The notes beneath the pieces were generated by a model. It was given only the letters and a program-made list of their open reading frames with translations. It was not told where the DNA came from and searched no databases. Source: SIG78 sp045635745 (GTDB lineage Bacteria; Verrucomicrobiota; Lentisphaeria; Victivallales; Victivallaceae). From it: DNA of 64,000 nt. The stretch is from NCBI GenBank assembly GCA_045635745.1, contig JAZTWG010000002.1, forward strand, positions 6,229 through 70,228, written 5' to 3'. Each line of letters opens with the position of its first letter. The stretch's first letter is position 1. This document shows positions 1 through 10,733 of the stretch, one piece after another. Made by a program: the position numbers and the translations under genes.

Positions 1-822
1 ATCACTGATCTGCGCGGATTTGCGGATTTTTGTGAAAGTATCGGTGTAGCTGATATAAGGGATGTAACGCGCGAAATCATCATAGATTTTTTGAGTTATC
101 TGCAGGAAGAACGCTCTGAAGTGTCTACTACGCTTGCGCGCAAACTTATTTCAATAAAACTTTTCTTCCGCTTTCTTCTGCAGGAAAAACTTTTGGATCA
201 TGACCCCACTGAAATTATGGAATCTCCCCGGTTGTGGAATTATCTGCCGGGATTTTTGAGCACGGATGAAGTCGAAAGACTGCTTTCTGTTTATCCGGCT
301 TTGAGTAAAGATCCGCTGCTGCAGCGCAACCGGGTGATACTTGAAACACTGTACGCTTCGGGTTTGCGGGTATCGGAAGCGGCACATCTGAAAGTTTCGG
401 ATATAAATTTTGAAGACGCCACGCTGCGTATTGTCGGCAAAGGCGAAAAAGTACGGATTGTGCCGATCGGCAAAACCGCATTGCAGCTGCTGCGCTTTTA
501 CATCCGCAACAGCCGGCACGAACTGCTGTGCGGCAGAGCGAATACTGCCGAGCTTTTTCTTTCGGTGCGCGGCAAACCCCTGAACCGCGAATGGATCTGG
601 GCGGTGGTCAAAGAAGCCGCCCGGCTGGCCGGGATCGACAAGGATATTTACCCGCATATGCTGCGGCACAGCTTTGCCAGCCATCTGTTGGTGAACGGAG
701 CCGATCTGCGGGTGATACAGGAGATGCTCGGGCACTCCGATCTGCGTACCACCGAAATCTATACTCATGTGGAAAATGAGCGTCTTATGGGCATACACAA
801 ACAGTTTCATCCGCGTGCCTGA
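1..822 (+). CDS. Tyrosine recombinase XerC/XerD, 5' end outside window
   Basis: The reading frame is open from base 1, so the gene begins upstream; 273 residues are visible. It is a site-specific tyrosine recombinase of the XerC/XerD type, which resolves chromosome dimers at dif at the division septum. The N-terminal SAM-like DNA-binding domain is partly present. The catalytic domain has the first Arg in ASGLRVSEA, the Lys in GKGEKVR, HxxR in HMLRHSFASH, the second His in LGHSDLRTTEIY and the nucleophilic Tyr in that same segment (IYTHV). All core residues are kept, so it looks active. XerC and XerD cannot be told apart from this sequence alone. No integrase-associated att site or mobile cargo is visible next to it, which favours a housekeeping Xer. 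Confidence 0.9.
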   Translation: MTDLRGFADFCESIGVADIRDVTREIIIDFLSYLQEERSEVSTTLARKLISIKLFFRFLLQEKLLDHDPTEIMESPRLWNYLPGFLSTDEVERLLSVYPALSKDPLLQRNRVILETLYASGLRVSEAAHLKVSDINFEDATLRIVGKGEKVRIVPIGKTALQLLRFYIRNSRHELLCGRANTAELFLSVRGKPLNREWIWAVVKEAARLAGIDKDIYPHMLRHSFASHLLVNGADLRVIQEMLGHSDLRTTEIYTHVENERLMGIHKQFHPRA

Positions 823-1290
823 ATTTGCATGTCTGTAACTGCTTATCCGGCAATATTCTGCAATATTCTGCTCTCAATGGTGGAAGAACTCCTGCCGGAC
901 AGCATCAAAGCACCGGAAAATAGCTTAACTCTTTAGGAAAAATGCTTGTTTTTTGACGGATTTATGCTATATTAACATATAAATAGTGTGTGATTTACAC
1001 TTTTGGCCTGAAGTATGCTTTATCTGATCGTGTCGGGTTCAGAAGAACTGGTGCGCCGTCAAGTGGAATTCGGTTCGTTATCAGCGTCCGGTTTTTTTCG
1101 GGAGTTGATACCGCGATTCCGCCGGGGTCCGTATCAGGGACCGGTTGGAAAAAACTGCTTCAAACAAAAAAATATTTCACATGGGAATCATCTCTTTTCC
1201 GGCGTTTCCCCGCTTTGCACTGTTGCCGGAATGTTTGTAATGGATTGAGTATTTCAACCAAAATAATTTTTTACAGAAAGGTCATTGAAA
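823..1290 (+). other. Non-coding stretch and long leader upstream of pnp
   Basis: This 468-bp interval has no convincing gene; the short frames in it lack ribosome sites and look non-coding. It holds a perfect tandem 10-bp duplication (CAATATTCTG, 851-870). A possible promoter is TTGACG at 953-958 with TATAAA at 978-983 (19-bp spacer, longer than ideal). If it is used, pnp has a leader of about 300 nt. Within that leader GGTCC and GGACC around 1125-1142 can pair as a small hairpin. rpsO, which often precedes pnp, is absent here. Confidence 0.5.
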
Positions 1291-3402
1291 ATGGCTGAAC
1301 AAAAAGTTTCGTTCCTTCTTCCTGATGGTCGTCCGGTGGAAATTGCCACCGGCAAGATCGCCAATCTGGCCAATGGAGCCTGTACCGTCCGTCTGGGCGA
1401 TACGGTGCTGCTGGTCGCAGCTTGCAGCGGTGCGGCTAAACCCGGCACTGACTTCCTGGCTCTGCAGGTTGATTACCGTGAAAAATACTCGGCTGCCGGC
1501 CGTTTCCCCGGCGGTTATATCAAGCGCGAAGGCCGCCCCAGCAAGAAAGAGATCCTGACTTGCCGTCTGACCGACCGTCCGCTGCGTCCGCTGTTCCCCA
1601 AAGGCTATTTTGATGAAGTTCAGGTGCAGGCTCTGGTGCTTGCCGCTGATGGCGTGAACGATCCTGACGTGCTGACTATTGTGGGGGCTTCTACTGCGTT
1701 GATGCTTTCGGATATGCCGTTCCAGGGCCCGGTCGGTGCGGTGCGTGTCGGCAAAATCGATGGCAAACTTGTTGCCAACCCCACTCGCGAAGAGATGAAG
1801 CGTTCTACGCTGGAACTCATCTACGCCGGTTTGCCGGACAAGGTCATTATGATCGAAGGTGAAGCCGAGTTTGTAACCGAAGAAGAAATGCGCGAAGCCA
1901 TGTACTTTGCCAACGAAGCGGTCAAAGCCCAGTGCGAAGCCCAGATCGAATTGGCCAAACTCGCCGGCAAAGCCAAAAAAGAACCCAAACTTTTCCTCGT
2001 GCCGGAAGATTTCACCAAAGCGCTGGCTGATTTCTGCGCCGCCAGAATCGACGATGTGTGCGTAGTTCCCGGCAAGGCCGAACGCCTTGAAGCGCTCGAT
2101 GCTTTGCAGAGCGATGCCACTGAAGCATTGCGTCCGCAGTTTGCCGATTGGAGCGATGAAGATTTTGCCTACAATATGCGTATAGCCTACGACGATCTGG
2201 TGCGCGACACCACCCGCCGACTGATCCTCGATAAACACTACCGTGCCGACGGCCGCGATATTGAAGATATCCGTCCGCTCTCTGCCGAAGTGGCTGTTCT
2301 GCCTGTGGTTCACGGCAGTGCATTGTTCAGTCGCGGCGAAACCCAGGCGCTGGTCGTTGCCACTTTGGGTAACGAAAAAGATGCTCAGGAAGCCGATGAC
2401 CTGACCGGCCCCGGCCCCGGTCAGGTGGATCGTTTCTATCTGCACTATAATTTCCCGAACTACAGCGTGGGCGAAGTCGGCCGTATCGCCGGCCCCGGCC
2501 GCCGCGAAATCGGTCACGGTAATCTGGCGGAGCGTTCGGTTTCCAAGGTCATTCCGAAAGATTTCCCCTATGTGGTGCGTTGCGTATCTGAAATCATGTC
2601 CAGCAATGGTTCTACTTCTATGGCATCGGTCTGCGGTGCCACGCTGGCGTTGATGGATGCCGGTGTGCCGATCACCGCCCCGGTGGCCGGTATCAGCTGC
2701 GGTCTGGTAACCGACGACAATGGCAGAGCTCTGCTGCTGACTGATATCATCGGTTCCGAAGACCACTTCGGCGATATGGACTTCAAGGTTTGCGGTACCC
2801 GTGAAGGTATCACCGGCTTCCAGCTGGATTTGAAGCTGCCCGGTATCTCCATTGATCTTTTGTGCGAAGGTATGGAACGCGACCGCGTGGCGCGTTTGAA
2901 GATATTGGATGTTATCGAAGCCTGCATTTCTGCGCCCCGCGCTGAAATCAGCGAACGCGCTCCGCGGGTCGAAGCTCTGCAGATCAATCCGGCCAAGATC
3001 GGTGCTCTCATCGGCCCCGGCGGCAAGAACATCAAAGCGATCACCGAAGAAACCTGCTCCACGATCGATGTGGATGACGACGGCAATGTCAAGATCATGG
3101 CCGCCAACAAGGAGCTGCTCGAAGCTGCCAAGCAGCGCGTGCTGGCTTGCACCGCCGAAGCCGAGATCGGCAAGATTTACCGCGGCAAAGTGGTGAGTAT
3201 CCGCGACTTTGGTGCATTTGTGGAAATTCTGCCCGGTCAGGAAGGTTTGCTGCACATTTCTGAAATGGCGAACTACCGGGTGAATGCTGTTACCGATATT
3301 GTCAGCGAAAATGACTTCGTCACCGTCAAAGTCATTGATATCGACAATTCCGGCAAGATCCGCTTGAGCCGCAAAGCTGCTCTGGCTGAAATGGATAAAT
3401 AA
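1291..3402 (+). CDS. pnp: Polyribonucleotide nucleotidyltransferase (PNPase)
   Basis: A 3'-5' phosphorolytic exoribonuclease that degrades RNA to nucleoside diphosphates and works in the cytoplasmic degradosome. At 703 residues it has the full family length. Order of domains: RNase PH domain 1, an alpha-helical linker, RNase PH domain 2 (with LTDIIGSEDHFGDMDFKV, carrying catalytic Asp residues), a KH domain (IGALIGPGGKNIKAI, the GxxG loop) and a C-terminal S1 domain (GKVVSIRDFGAFVEILPG). ATG 1291 is chosen because AGAAAGG lies nine bases upstream; an in-frame TTG at 1285 would add only two residues. It stands alone between a long leader and a strong terminator. Its codon use is strongly biased, as for highly expressed genes in this window. 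Confidence 0.97.
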   Translation: MAEQKVSFLLPDGRPVEIATGKIANLANGACTVRLGDTVLLVAACSGAAKPGTDFLALQVDYREKYSAAGRFPGGYIKREGRPSKKEILTCRLTDRPLRPLFPKGYFDEVQVQALVLAADGVNDPDVLTIVGASTALMLSDMPFQGPVGAVRVGKIDGKLVANPTREEMKRSTLELIYAGLPDKVIMIEGEAEFVTEEEMREAMYFANEAVKAQCEAQIELAKLAGKAKKEPKLFLVPEDFTKALADFCAARIDDVCVVPGKAERLEALDALQSDATEALRPQFADWSDEDFAYNMRIAYDDLVRDTTRRLILDKHYRADGRDIEDIRPLSAEVAVLPVVHGSALFSRGETQALVVATLGNEKDAQEADDLTGPGPGQVDRFYLHYNFPNYSVGEVGRIAGPGRREIGHGNLAERSVSKVIPKDFPYVVRCVSEIMSSNGSTSMASVCGATLALMDAGVPITAPVAGISCGLVTDDNGRALLLTDIIGSEDHFGDMDFKVCGTREGITGFQLDLKLPGISIDLLCEGMERDRVARLKILDVIEACISAPRAEISERAPRVEALQINPAKIGALIGPGGKNIKAITEETCSTIDVDDDGNVKIMAANKELLEAAKQRVLACTAEAEIGKIYRGKVVSIRDFGAFVEILPGQEGLLHISEMANYRVNAVTDIVSENDFVTVKVIDIDNSGKIRLSRKAALAEMDK

Positions 3403-3428
3403 GCTGTAAAGCATTATCCGCCGAATAG

Positions 3429-3478
3429 AAAAAAAAACGCAGCTGCAAAACATGTTTTGTTTTGCAGCAGCGTTTTTT
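3429..3478. terminator. Bidirectional Rho-independent terminator after pnp
   Basis: A 15-bp stem (3438-3452 with 3458-3472, one mismatch) and a 5-base loop, with an A-run on the left and six Ts (3473-3478) on the right. It can end pnp on the plus strand and the convergent amidase transcript on the minus strand. Confidence 0.85.
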
Positions 3479-3571
3479 ATTGGGAGTTGGTACCGAGTAA
3501 GCTCTGCGGTAGTTCAATATTATCATGCTGCGGTCAGTCTGCGGGGCTGCCGGAGATTTGCCGGAAGAATA

Positions 3572-4570
3572 TCAGTTTTTGCTGTGCAGACTGCGGTGAT
3601 ACTGGTAGATCCCGATGGCGATGGCCTGAGCCATTCTTTCCTGATATGCCGGTGAACCCAACATATTTTCTTCGTTACGGTTGGAGATAAATCCACACTC
3701 AATCAGTATCGAAGGACAGCGGGTTTCGCGTAAAACCACAAATCTTGCACGTTTCACACCGCGGTCACCGGCTTTAAGTGTGCGGATCAGATAATTTTGC
3801 ACGTTCCACGCCAGCGCCATGGAGTTGTGGATCGCGGCATCGCCGGTATAACGGTCGTATTGCACTTTATTGGCCCCGCTGGATGGGGCGCCGTACGGAG
3901 TCAGGGCAAAGGTTTCTATACCGCTGACAGAGCGGTTTTTAGCCGCATTCATATGTATGGAAATAAAGAGATCGGCTTTGATGTTGTTGGAAGCTTTGGC
4001 GCGGTCCGACAACTCAATCTTGCGGTCATTCACCCGGGTCATCAATACCCGGTACCCCATCTTTTTCAAATGGTTCTGCAAGCGTTTTGCAACTTGCAAA
4101 GTCAGATTTTTTTCCAGATAGCGCAGTCCGGCTGCACCCTGATCTTTGCCGCCGTGTCCGGGATCGATAAGGATGGTGCGGACTCCTGCCGGACGCAGAC
4201 TGCGCGGATTCAAAAGTACCTGAACATGGTTGAAAAAATCACTGCTGCTGATGTAGAGTTCGCCATTCTGAACTACGGGTGTATAGTCGTAGTTCACTAC
4301 AATATAGTTGAAACTGCCGTAGCGTTTGTCGGGATTGAAAATCAATCTGCCGCGCACACCGTTCATTTCGTAATATTTGCCTATGCGGCGCAATTTCATA
4401 CGGTAATAGCGTGCAATATCATATGCCCGGTAGTATTTTCTGCCGGATATATAGCGATAGTTAAAACCACTCTGATCCCGCGCTGCGGCTGCCGCCGGCA
4501 GCGTAAACGCACCGATGGATATGCCGGACAGCAACATGGCGATCAGCAGAGTTTTCAGCAGAAAATTCAT
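3572..4570 (-). CDS. Secreted N-acetylmuramoyl-L-alanine amidase (Amidase_3)
   Basis: A zinc amidase that cuts the bond between N-acetylmuramic acid and the stem peptide of peptidoglycan. The 332-residue protein starts with a Sec signal peptide (MNFLLKTLLIAMLLSGISIG, cleavage probably after the Ala-rich run near residue 29). Residues 35-125 form a basic N-terminal region of unknown role. The catalytic domain begins at ILIDPGHGGKDQGA (Zn His), continues with the Glu in LEKNLTLQVA, the His in ISIHMNAA and the C-terminal Glu in ILIECGFISN, so all expected ligands are present. Its ATG overlaps the thiD stop as ATGA, so the two are probably translationally coupled even though their functions are unrelated. 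It belongs to the AmiA/B/C family and probably acts in daughter-cell separation or wall turnover; which paralogue it is cannot be told. Confidence 0.9.
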   Translation of the reverse strand: MNFLLKTLLIAMLLSGISIGAFTLPAAAAARDQSGFNYRYISGRKYYRAYDIARYYRMKLRRIGKYYEMNGVRGRLIFNPDKRYGSFNYIVVNYDYTPVVQNGELYISSSDFFNHVQVLLNPRSLRPAGVRTILIDPGHGGKDQGAAGLRYLEKNLTLQVAKRLQNHLKKMGYRVLMTRVNDRKIELSDRAKASNNIKADLFISIHMNAAKNRSVSGIETFALTPYGAPSSGANKVQYDRYTGDAAIHNSMALAWNVQNYLIRTLKAGDRGVKRARFVVLRETRCPSILIECGFISNRNEENMLGSPAYQERMAQAIAIGIYQYHRSLHSKN

Positions 4571-5445
4571 GCACCGGATCCTTTGCAGGTGGGCTTTGAA
4601 GTCTGTATTCTGCTCAGCGAAACGAGTTTGCTGTAATCTTCCAGCGGCGGATACATCGCATCAATATCTTTGCCGACGTGCGCCGTTTCGCACAATGCAC
4701 CGTAAACATGAGCTTTTGCCGCCCGCAACGCATCCGGCCAATCGCATCCGGCGGCCAGCATGGCGGTTATGCCGCTTGCAAGGGTACAACCGCTGCCGTG
4801 TTCGGCGTATTGGCTCAAATCCTCCACCCGGGGCATGGCAAGAGTGTATGCCGTTTGATTTATCACGGAAATATCAGCGGATTTGCCGCCTTTTTCAGTT
4901 GCATTTTTCAAAAGCACATTGCATTTGAACTCTCCGGCCAGCAGTATGGCTGCCTGTACATAATCATCCTGCGTGCGAAGATTTTTTCCGGTCAGCCATT
5001 TAGCTTCAGCTGTGTTGAGTACAATCATATCGGCCAGCGGCAGCAAGTGAGTTTTTACTGCTTCCATGCCGTCGTTATCCAGCAGATTTTCGCCATTGCC
5101 GGCGATCATGGCGGGATCGACCACCAGCGGCAGTTTATGTTTTTTCAGAAGTCCGGCCACTGCTTTGACATTATCCGCATTGACCAGCATGCCGGTTTTG
5201 ACCGCTTTGACCGACAGAGTATCAACGACGGCCTGAAACTGCGCTTTGATTATTTCAGGCGCCATCGGCACCACATGGGTTATCTCACGCGGATTTTGTG
5301 CCGTAACTGCCGTGATCACCGAGCAGCCGAACACCCCGGCGGCATTAAATGTCCGCAAATCGGCCTGAATACCGGTGCCGCCGCCGGAATCGCTGACGGC
5401 AATGGTCATGGCTGCCGGATAAAAATCTTCACGATTACTTTTCAC
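4567..5445 (-). CDS. thiD: Hydroxymethylpyrimidine / phosphomethylpyrimidine kinase
   Basis: Phosphorylates HMP and HMP-phosphate to HMP-PP in thiamine synthesis. The 292-residue protein has a ribokinase-like fold. Near the N-terminus the SDSGGGTGIQADLRTF motif is typical of ThiD; VDPAMIAGNG and the catalytic GSGCTLASGI (about residue 215) follow. GTG 5445 is chosen because AGAAAGG sits eight bases upstream; a later ATG (about residue 13) lies just before the first beta strand. No other thi genes are nearby. I looked for a TPP riboswitch in the 110 bases upstream and found none, so thiamine control is not evident. It is the first gene of a two-gene transcript with the amidase. Confidence 0.93.
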   Translation of the reverse strand: MKSNREDFYPAAMTIAVSDSGGGTGIQADLRTFNAAGVFGCSVITAVTAQNPREITHVVPMAPEIIKAQFQAVVDTLSVKAVKTGMLVNADNVKAVAGLLKKHKLPLVVDPAMIAGNGENLLDNDGMEAVKTHLLPLADMIVLNTAEAKWLTGKNLRTQDDYVQAAILLAGEFKCNVLLKNATEKGGKSADISVINQTAYTLAMPRVEDLSQYAEHGSGCTLASGITAMLAAGCDWPDALRAAKAHVYGALCETAHVGKDIDAMYPPLEDYSKLVSLSRIQTSKPTCKGSGA

Positions 5446-5591
5446 TTGAAAAACCTTTCTTTTTTACATTTTACAATATAATACATGATATGGCAAAAAA
5501 CTAATCAGATTTCAAGCTTTTCGGCAAAATAATTTGCTTTTCTTCCAATGTGTGAAATATTATGTATACTTTTCATATCAGGACAGGAAAA

Positions 5592-6929
5592 ATGAGATCG
5601 TTACTGCACTTTTTGTTTTTTACAATTTGTTGTTTTACACATTGTGCTGCTGATAACACTTCTGAACTGGCGGCAGGTGGAAATTTTTCGTTGGTGATTA
5701 CCGAGCAGAATGTGCCGCACACCCCGATAGTGGAGTTTTTCAGCCGCCTGGAGCGTGTGGCCCGGCGTTTCGGGAATATAACGGATTCCGCCGGTTCCCG
5801 GAAACTGCTGCTGGTGCTTGATCCGGCACAAAAACCGGGCAGCTGCCAGTTTATCCATTCGCGGGAGTTCCGTCGCTGGATATTGAATCTGCCGGTTGAT
5901 CATATGAGTCTGCTTGATTCGCCGGAATGCGGGCGGGTGATCGTTTCGGCGCTTATCCAGAGCCGGTTTGGCAACATGCCGCAACAGGCTCTGCCCGAAG
6001 AGGCGCTCTGGATCGCCGACGGCATCTGGGATGAATTTGTCCGGCGGGAAAAATCCGGCAAACATATTATGCGTTTTACCTGGCTTGAAGCTCTGCGTAA
6101 CAGCGTTGAGCAGGGATTTGAATTGAAACTTGATCCGGATACTTTGCTGCCGCCGCGCCGGATACGGAAAAATTCCGCCGGGTGGCTGCTCTATGTACAG
6201 CGCGCCCGTCTGATGGTCGAAACTGCAGTTTCGCTGGGCTCCAGCCGTAATAATTTTTTGAAAGATTACTGTTTTCTGCTGTTCGGCGGCAAACTTGCTG
6301 CCCGCGAGTGTTTCAGTCAGACCTTCGGTACTGCTGCCCGTCGCAAATATAATCACAGTTTTCCGCCCGGTGAAATATTGCCCAAAGATGAAACTGCCGC
6401 CGGACTGGCGGCGCTGAACCGTTTGGCAATGAAAAAACTTTATTCGGTCTATGCACCTATGAGTGCGGCCGCATGGGAAATACGTTTGCAGGAGGCTTGC
6501 ACCGTAACATACAATCACCCCAGCGGCAATGTGGAAACGAACGCCGCCTTGACCGATCTGCCGCTTTTGGTCGAAAAATACGAAGATTGTGCCGCTTTGC
6601 CCCGGCTCAAGATTTTTGCACTCAATGAAGTTGCCGCGCTGGCGCCCCTGCCGCTGCGGACAGAAGTAACGCAACTGACTTTGCTGCTGGGGCGTATCGG
6701 TTCCGCTCCGGCAGCACAGCTCGCGCGGGAGATGAAAGCTGTGCTGAATCTGTTGCAGCAGAAAATCAACAATTTCAAATACGTTGAGAATGAACTCAAA
6801 GAGTTGGAGGAATCCGTCAAACCCCTGCTTTACGATCAACGTCTGGTGCTCGATAATCAGGCTGATAAACAGCTGCCGAGACGGACCGGAAGTTTTATTG
6901 ATGTTGTGGAAAACGCTTCCAAACGTTGA
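5592..6929 (+). CDS. Secreted protein of unknown function
   Basis: I do not recognise this 445-residue protein. ATG 5592 is chosen because AGGACAGGAAAA stands just before it; an upstream ATG (5562) would put ten polar residues ahead of the signal peptide. The signal peptide is MRSLLHFLFFTICCFTHCAA. The rest is soluble and Arg/Leu-rich, with a Leu/Lys/Glu helical segment near the C-terminus (about 395-420) that could be a coiled coil. The segment ALWIADGIWDEFVRR (about residues 145-160) resembles the helix that follows the zinc site in gluzincin peptidases, but no HExxH is present before it, so any peptidase link is weak. It has its own transcription unit between thiD (divergent) and the MATE gene (convergent). 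It is probably periplasmic. Confidence 0.55.
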   Translation: MRSLLHFLFFTICCFTHCAADNTSELAAGGNFSLVITEQNVPHTPIVEFFSRLERVARRFGNITDSAGSRKLLLVLDPAQKPGSCQFIHSREFRRWILNLPVDHMSLLDSPECGRVIVSALIQSRFGNMPQQALPEEALWIADGIWDEFVRREKSGKHIMRFTWLEALRNSVEQGFELKLDPDTLLPPRRIRKNSAGWLLYVQRARLMVETAVSLGSSRNNFLKDYCFLLFGGKLAARECFSQTFGTAARRKYNHSFPPGEILPKDETAAGLAALNRLAMKKLYSVYAPMSAAAWEIRLQEACTVTYNHPSGNVETNAALTDLPLLVEKYEDCAALPRLKIFALNEVAALAPLPLRTEVTQLTLLLGRIGSAPAAQLAREMKAVLNLLQQKINNFKYVENELKELEESVKPLLYDQRLVLDNQADKQLPRRTGSFIDVVENASKR

Positions 6930-6953
6930 TATTTCTGATTTTTGGCCGGCAGA

Positions 6954-8336
6954 TCAGAATTTATCTTCAATGACCCGCATTTTTGTCCATTTGCCGCCCC
7001 GGTAGCGCCGGTAGCACAAACAGCCGAACAGCACAATATACACCGAAAGACATCCCCACAGATACCAGACCGAACACCCCATAAGGCGCATCAGCAAACA
7101 CGGTATGGCAAAAAATCCCCACGCCATGACTGTGGTAAGATACATTATGTACTTTGTATCGCCGGCACCGCGAACCGCATTGCTGTAAATCAGCACCAGC
7201 CCGTCGCCGAAGAGATATGCCGCCACAAATATGAGCATGATCCGGGCCAGACGCATGACTTCCAGCTGCGCTGTATCGCCGGCACGGACAAACGGCGCAA
7301 GCACCACATCCGGAAATCCGGCAAACAGGATCATCATAATTGTCATGTATATAAGCATGATCGTTCTGGCACTGCGTACCGATTTTTTTGCATGCGGTAT
7401 ATCGCACGCACCCACCGATTGCCCGACTAAAATCGAAGCAGTCATGCCGATCCCCATAATGGGGCAGAACGAAAGATTATTGATCCCGAACACGATACTG
7501 CTGGCTTCCTGCACCTGAACTCCGTAAAGCGAGAGCAGCAGCACAAACAAATTGAATGCCGCCAGATCGCTCATAAGCTGTATACCATTGGGCGTACTGT
7601 ATTTGATCATGCGTTTGAACATACCATAATCAATAATATTTCTGCATGTATTGTAGTGTTTGCGTGAACTTTTCAGCCCGAAAAATCCGATTGAGTAAAT
7701 AATCAAACCGCCCAGCGCTGCCAATACTGTGCCCAGCGCAGCTCCGGCGGTTCCCATTTCCGGACAACCGAGTTTTCCGTAAATAAACATATAGTTCAGC
7801 GGCAGGTTGAGCAAGGTAACCAGTATTGAAACAAACAATACCATCATAGTTTTGCCCCGGCCGCTCCAGAAGCACGAGAGCGCATGCTGCAGCAGAAATA
7901 CTCCCGCTCCCAGCGCCAGCCAGGTAAAGTAGATATTTTCCTGTTTTTCCACTTCAGGCGTGTGGTTCAAAGCGCCGAATAAATACGGTATCCACAAACA
8001 GCAGCTGGCCATAAAGAGTGCACCCATCAGGGCAAGGAATATACCTTGCCATACCGCAGTTCCCACGCGTTTATTCTGATTTGCTCCGCTGTATTGTGCC
8101 ACAAAGGTTCCGGCATAACCCACTGCGCCAACAAAGAAACATTGCAGCGTAAAGCTCGTAAGTCCGCTCGTTAATGCCGCTGCCGCGCTGGATTGTGCAT
8201 AGCGCGTGAGCATCAACCGGTCCATAAACATATTTACCGCGTGGCATGAACTGGATAATATCAGCGGCAATGCCACACGCAGCACATTGAGTATACTGCC
8301 GTCGTTGGTTAAAAAATCACTTTTGTAAAGTTTCAT
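6954..8336 (-). CDS. MATE family efflux transporter
   Basis: An inner-membrane cation/drug antiporter of the multidrug and toxic compound extrusion family, 460 residues, with 12 hydrophobic segments in two six-helix halves. The start region (VALPLILSSSCHAVNMFMDR) and the second half (ALVGQSVGA-like ILVGQSVGACDIPHAKKSV) match the two conserved MatE repeats. ATG 8336 is preferred to the in-frame TTG at 8348. The substrate cannot be inferred. The start lies only 14 bases past the glnN terminator, leaving little room for its own promoter; either readthrough from glnN or a promoter inside glnN must drive it. Confidence 0.9.
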   Translation of the reverse strand: MKLYKSDFLTNDGSILNVLRVALPLILSSSCHAVNMFMDRLMLTRYAQSSAAAALTSGLTSFTLQCFFVGAVGYAGTFVAQYSGANQNKRVGTAVWQGIFLALMGALFMASCCLWIPYLFGALNHTPEVEKQENIYFTWLALGAGVFLLQHALSCFWSGRGKTMMVLFVSILVTLLNLPLNYMFIYGKLGCPEMGTAGAALGTVLAALGGLIIYSIGFFGLKSSRKHYNTCRNIIDYGMFKRMIKYSTPNGIQLMSDLAAFNLFVLLLSLYGVQVQEASSIVFGINNLSFCPIMGIGMTASILVGQSVGACDIPHAKKSVRSARTIMLIYMTIMMILFAGFPDVVLAPFVRAGDTAQLEVMRLARIMLIFVAAYLFGDGLVLIYSNAVRGAGDTKYIMYLTTVMAWGFFAIPCLLMRLMGCSVWYLWGCLSVYIVLFGCLCYRRYRGGKWTKMRVIEDKF

Positions 8337-8350
8337 GATCTTCTTCAATC

Positions 8351-8386
8351 AAAACAACCCGGCAGAAAATTCTTCCTGCCGGGTTG
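8351..8386 (-). terminator. Rho-independent terminator after glnN
   Basis: A perfect 11-bp stem (8355-8365 with 8376-8386) around a 10-base loop, followed on the minus strand by four Ts. It ends just upstream of the MATE start codon, so it also acts as a leader hairpin for that gene. Confidence 0.75.
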
Positions 8387-8407
8387 AGTTTCCATTGTTA
8401 CTGTTTG

Positions 8408-10543
<2,136 letters not shown>

Positions 10544-10592
10544 AGTGGCAACATCCTTTCTGAATGGCAAATTTTATATACACTCGATATAT

Positions 10593-10621
10593 ACTATATC
10601 ACAAATACTGCATATCGTCAA
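10593..10621 (-). promoter_or_regulatory. Sigma-70 promoter of glnN
   Basis: On the minus strand TTGACG (10621-10616), a 17-base spacer and TATAGT (10598-10593). The near-consensus hexamers and ideal spacing predict a strong housekeeping promoter, with a leader of about 45 nt to the glnN start. Confidence 0.75.
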
Positions 10622-10662
10622 GTCTTTAATGTATAAATTACCGGCAACTTTGCAGAAAAAAT

Positions 10663-10690
10663 TTGTAATCTGTTCGGTTGCAGTTATATT
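10663..10690 (+). promoter_or_regulatory. Probable promoter of the pseudopilin-like gene
   Basis: TTGTAA (10663-10668), a 16-base spacer and TATATT (10685-10690), about 35 bases ahead of the ribosome site of the downstream gene. The -35 is weak. Confidence 0.45.
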
Positions 10691-10733
10691 AGAAAATATC
10701 ACAACTCAAATAAATTCAAGAAAGGATTGCTCT

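Noticed and set aside
1..822. The tyrosine recombinase as an integrase of a mobile island
   Set aside because: It matches the housekeeping XerC/XerD layout, and no att repeats, excisionase or cargo genes follow it.
851..870. Tandem 10-bp repeat CAATATTCTG as a possible CRISPR or iteron
   Set aside because: Only two copies, no spacers and no rep or cas gene nearby; probably a small slippage duplication.
990..1298. Short open frames upstream of pnp (102 and 77 codons)
   Set aside because: No ribosome site, no similarity to rpsO or another known protein, and they overlap the pnp leader and start.
1282..3453. A very long open frame (723 codons) on the minus strand across pnp
   Set aside because: It is the antisense of a gene with complete PNPase domains and biased codons, which tend to keep the opposite frame open. 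It reads His/Phe/Gln-rich text without any motif.
5446..5560. TPP riboswitch upstream of thiD
   Set aside because: No CUGAGA or ACCUGA-type conserved elements are present in the leader on the minus strand.
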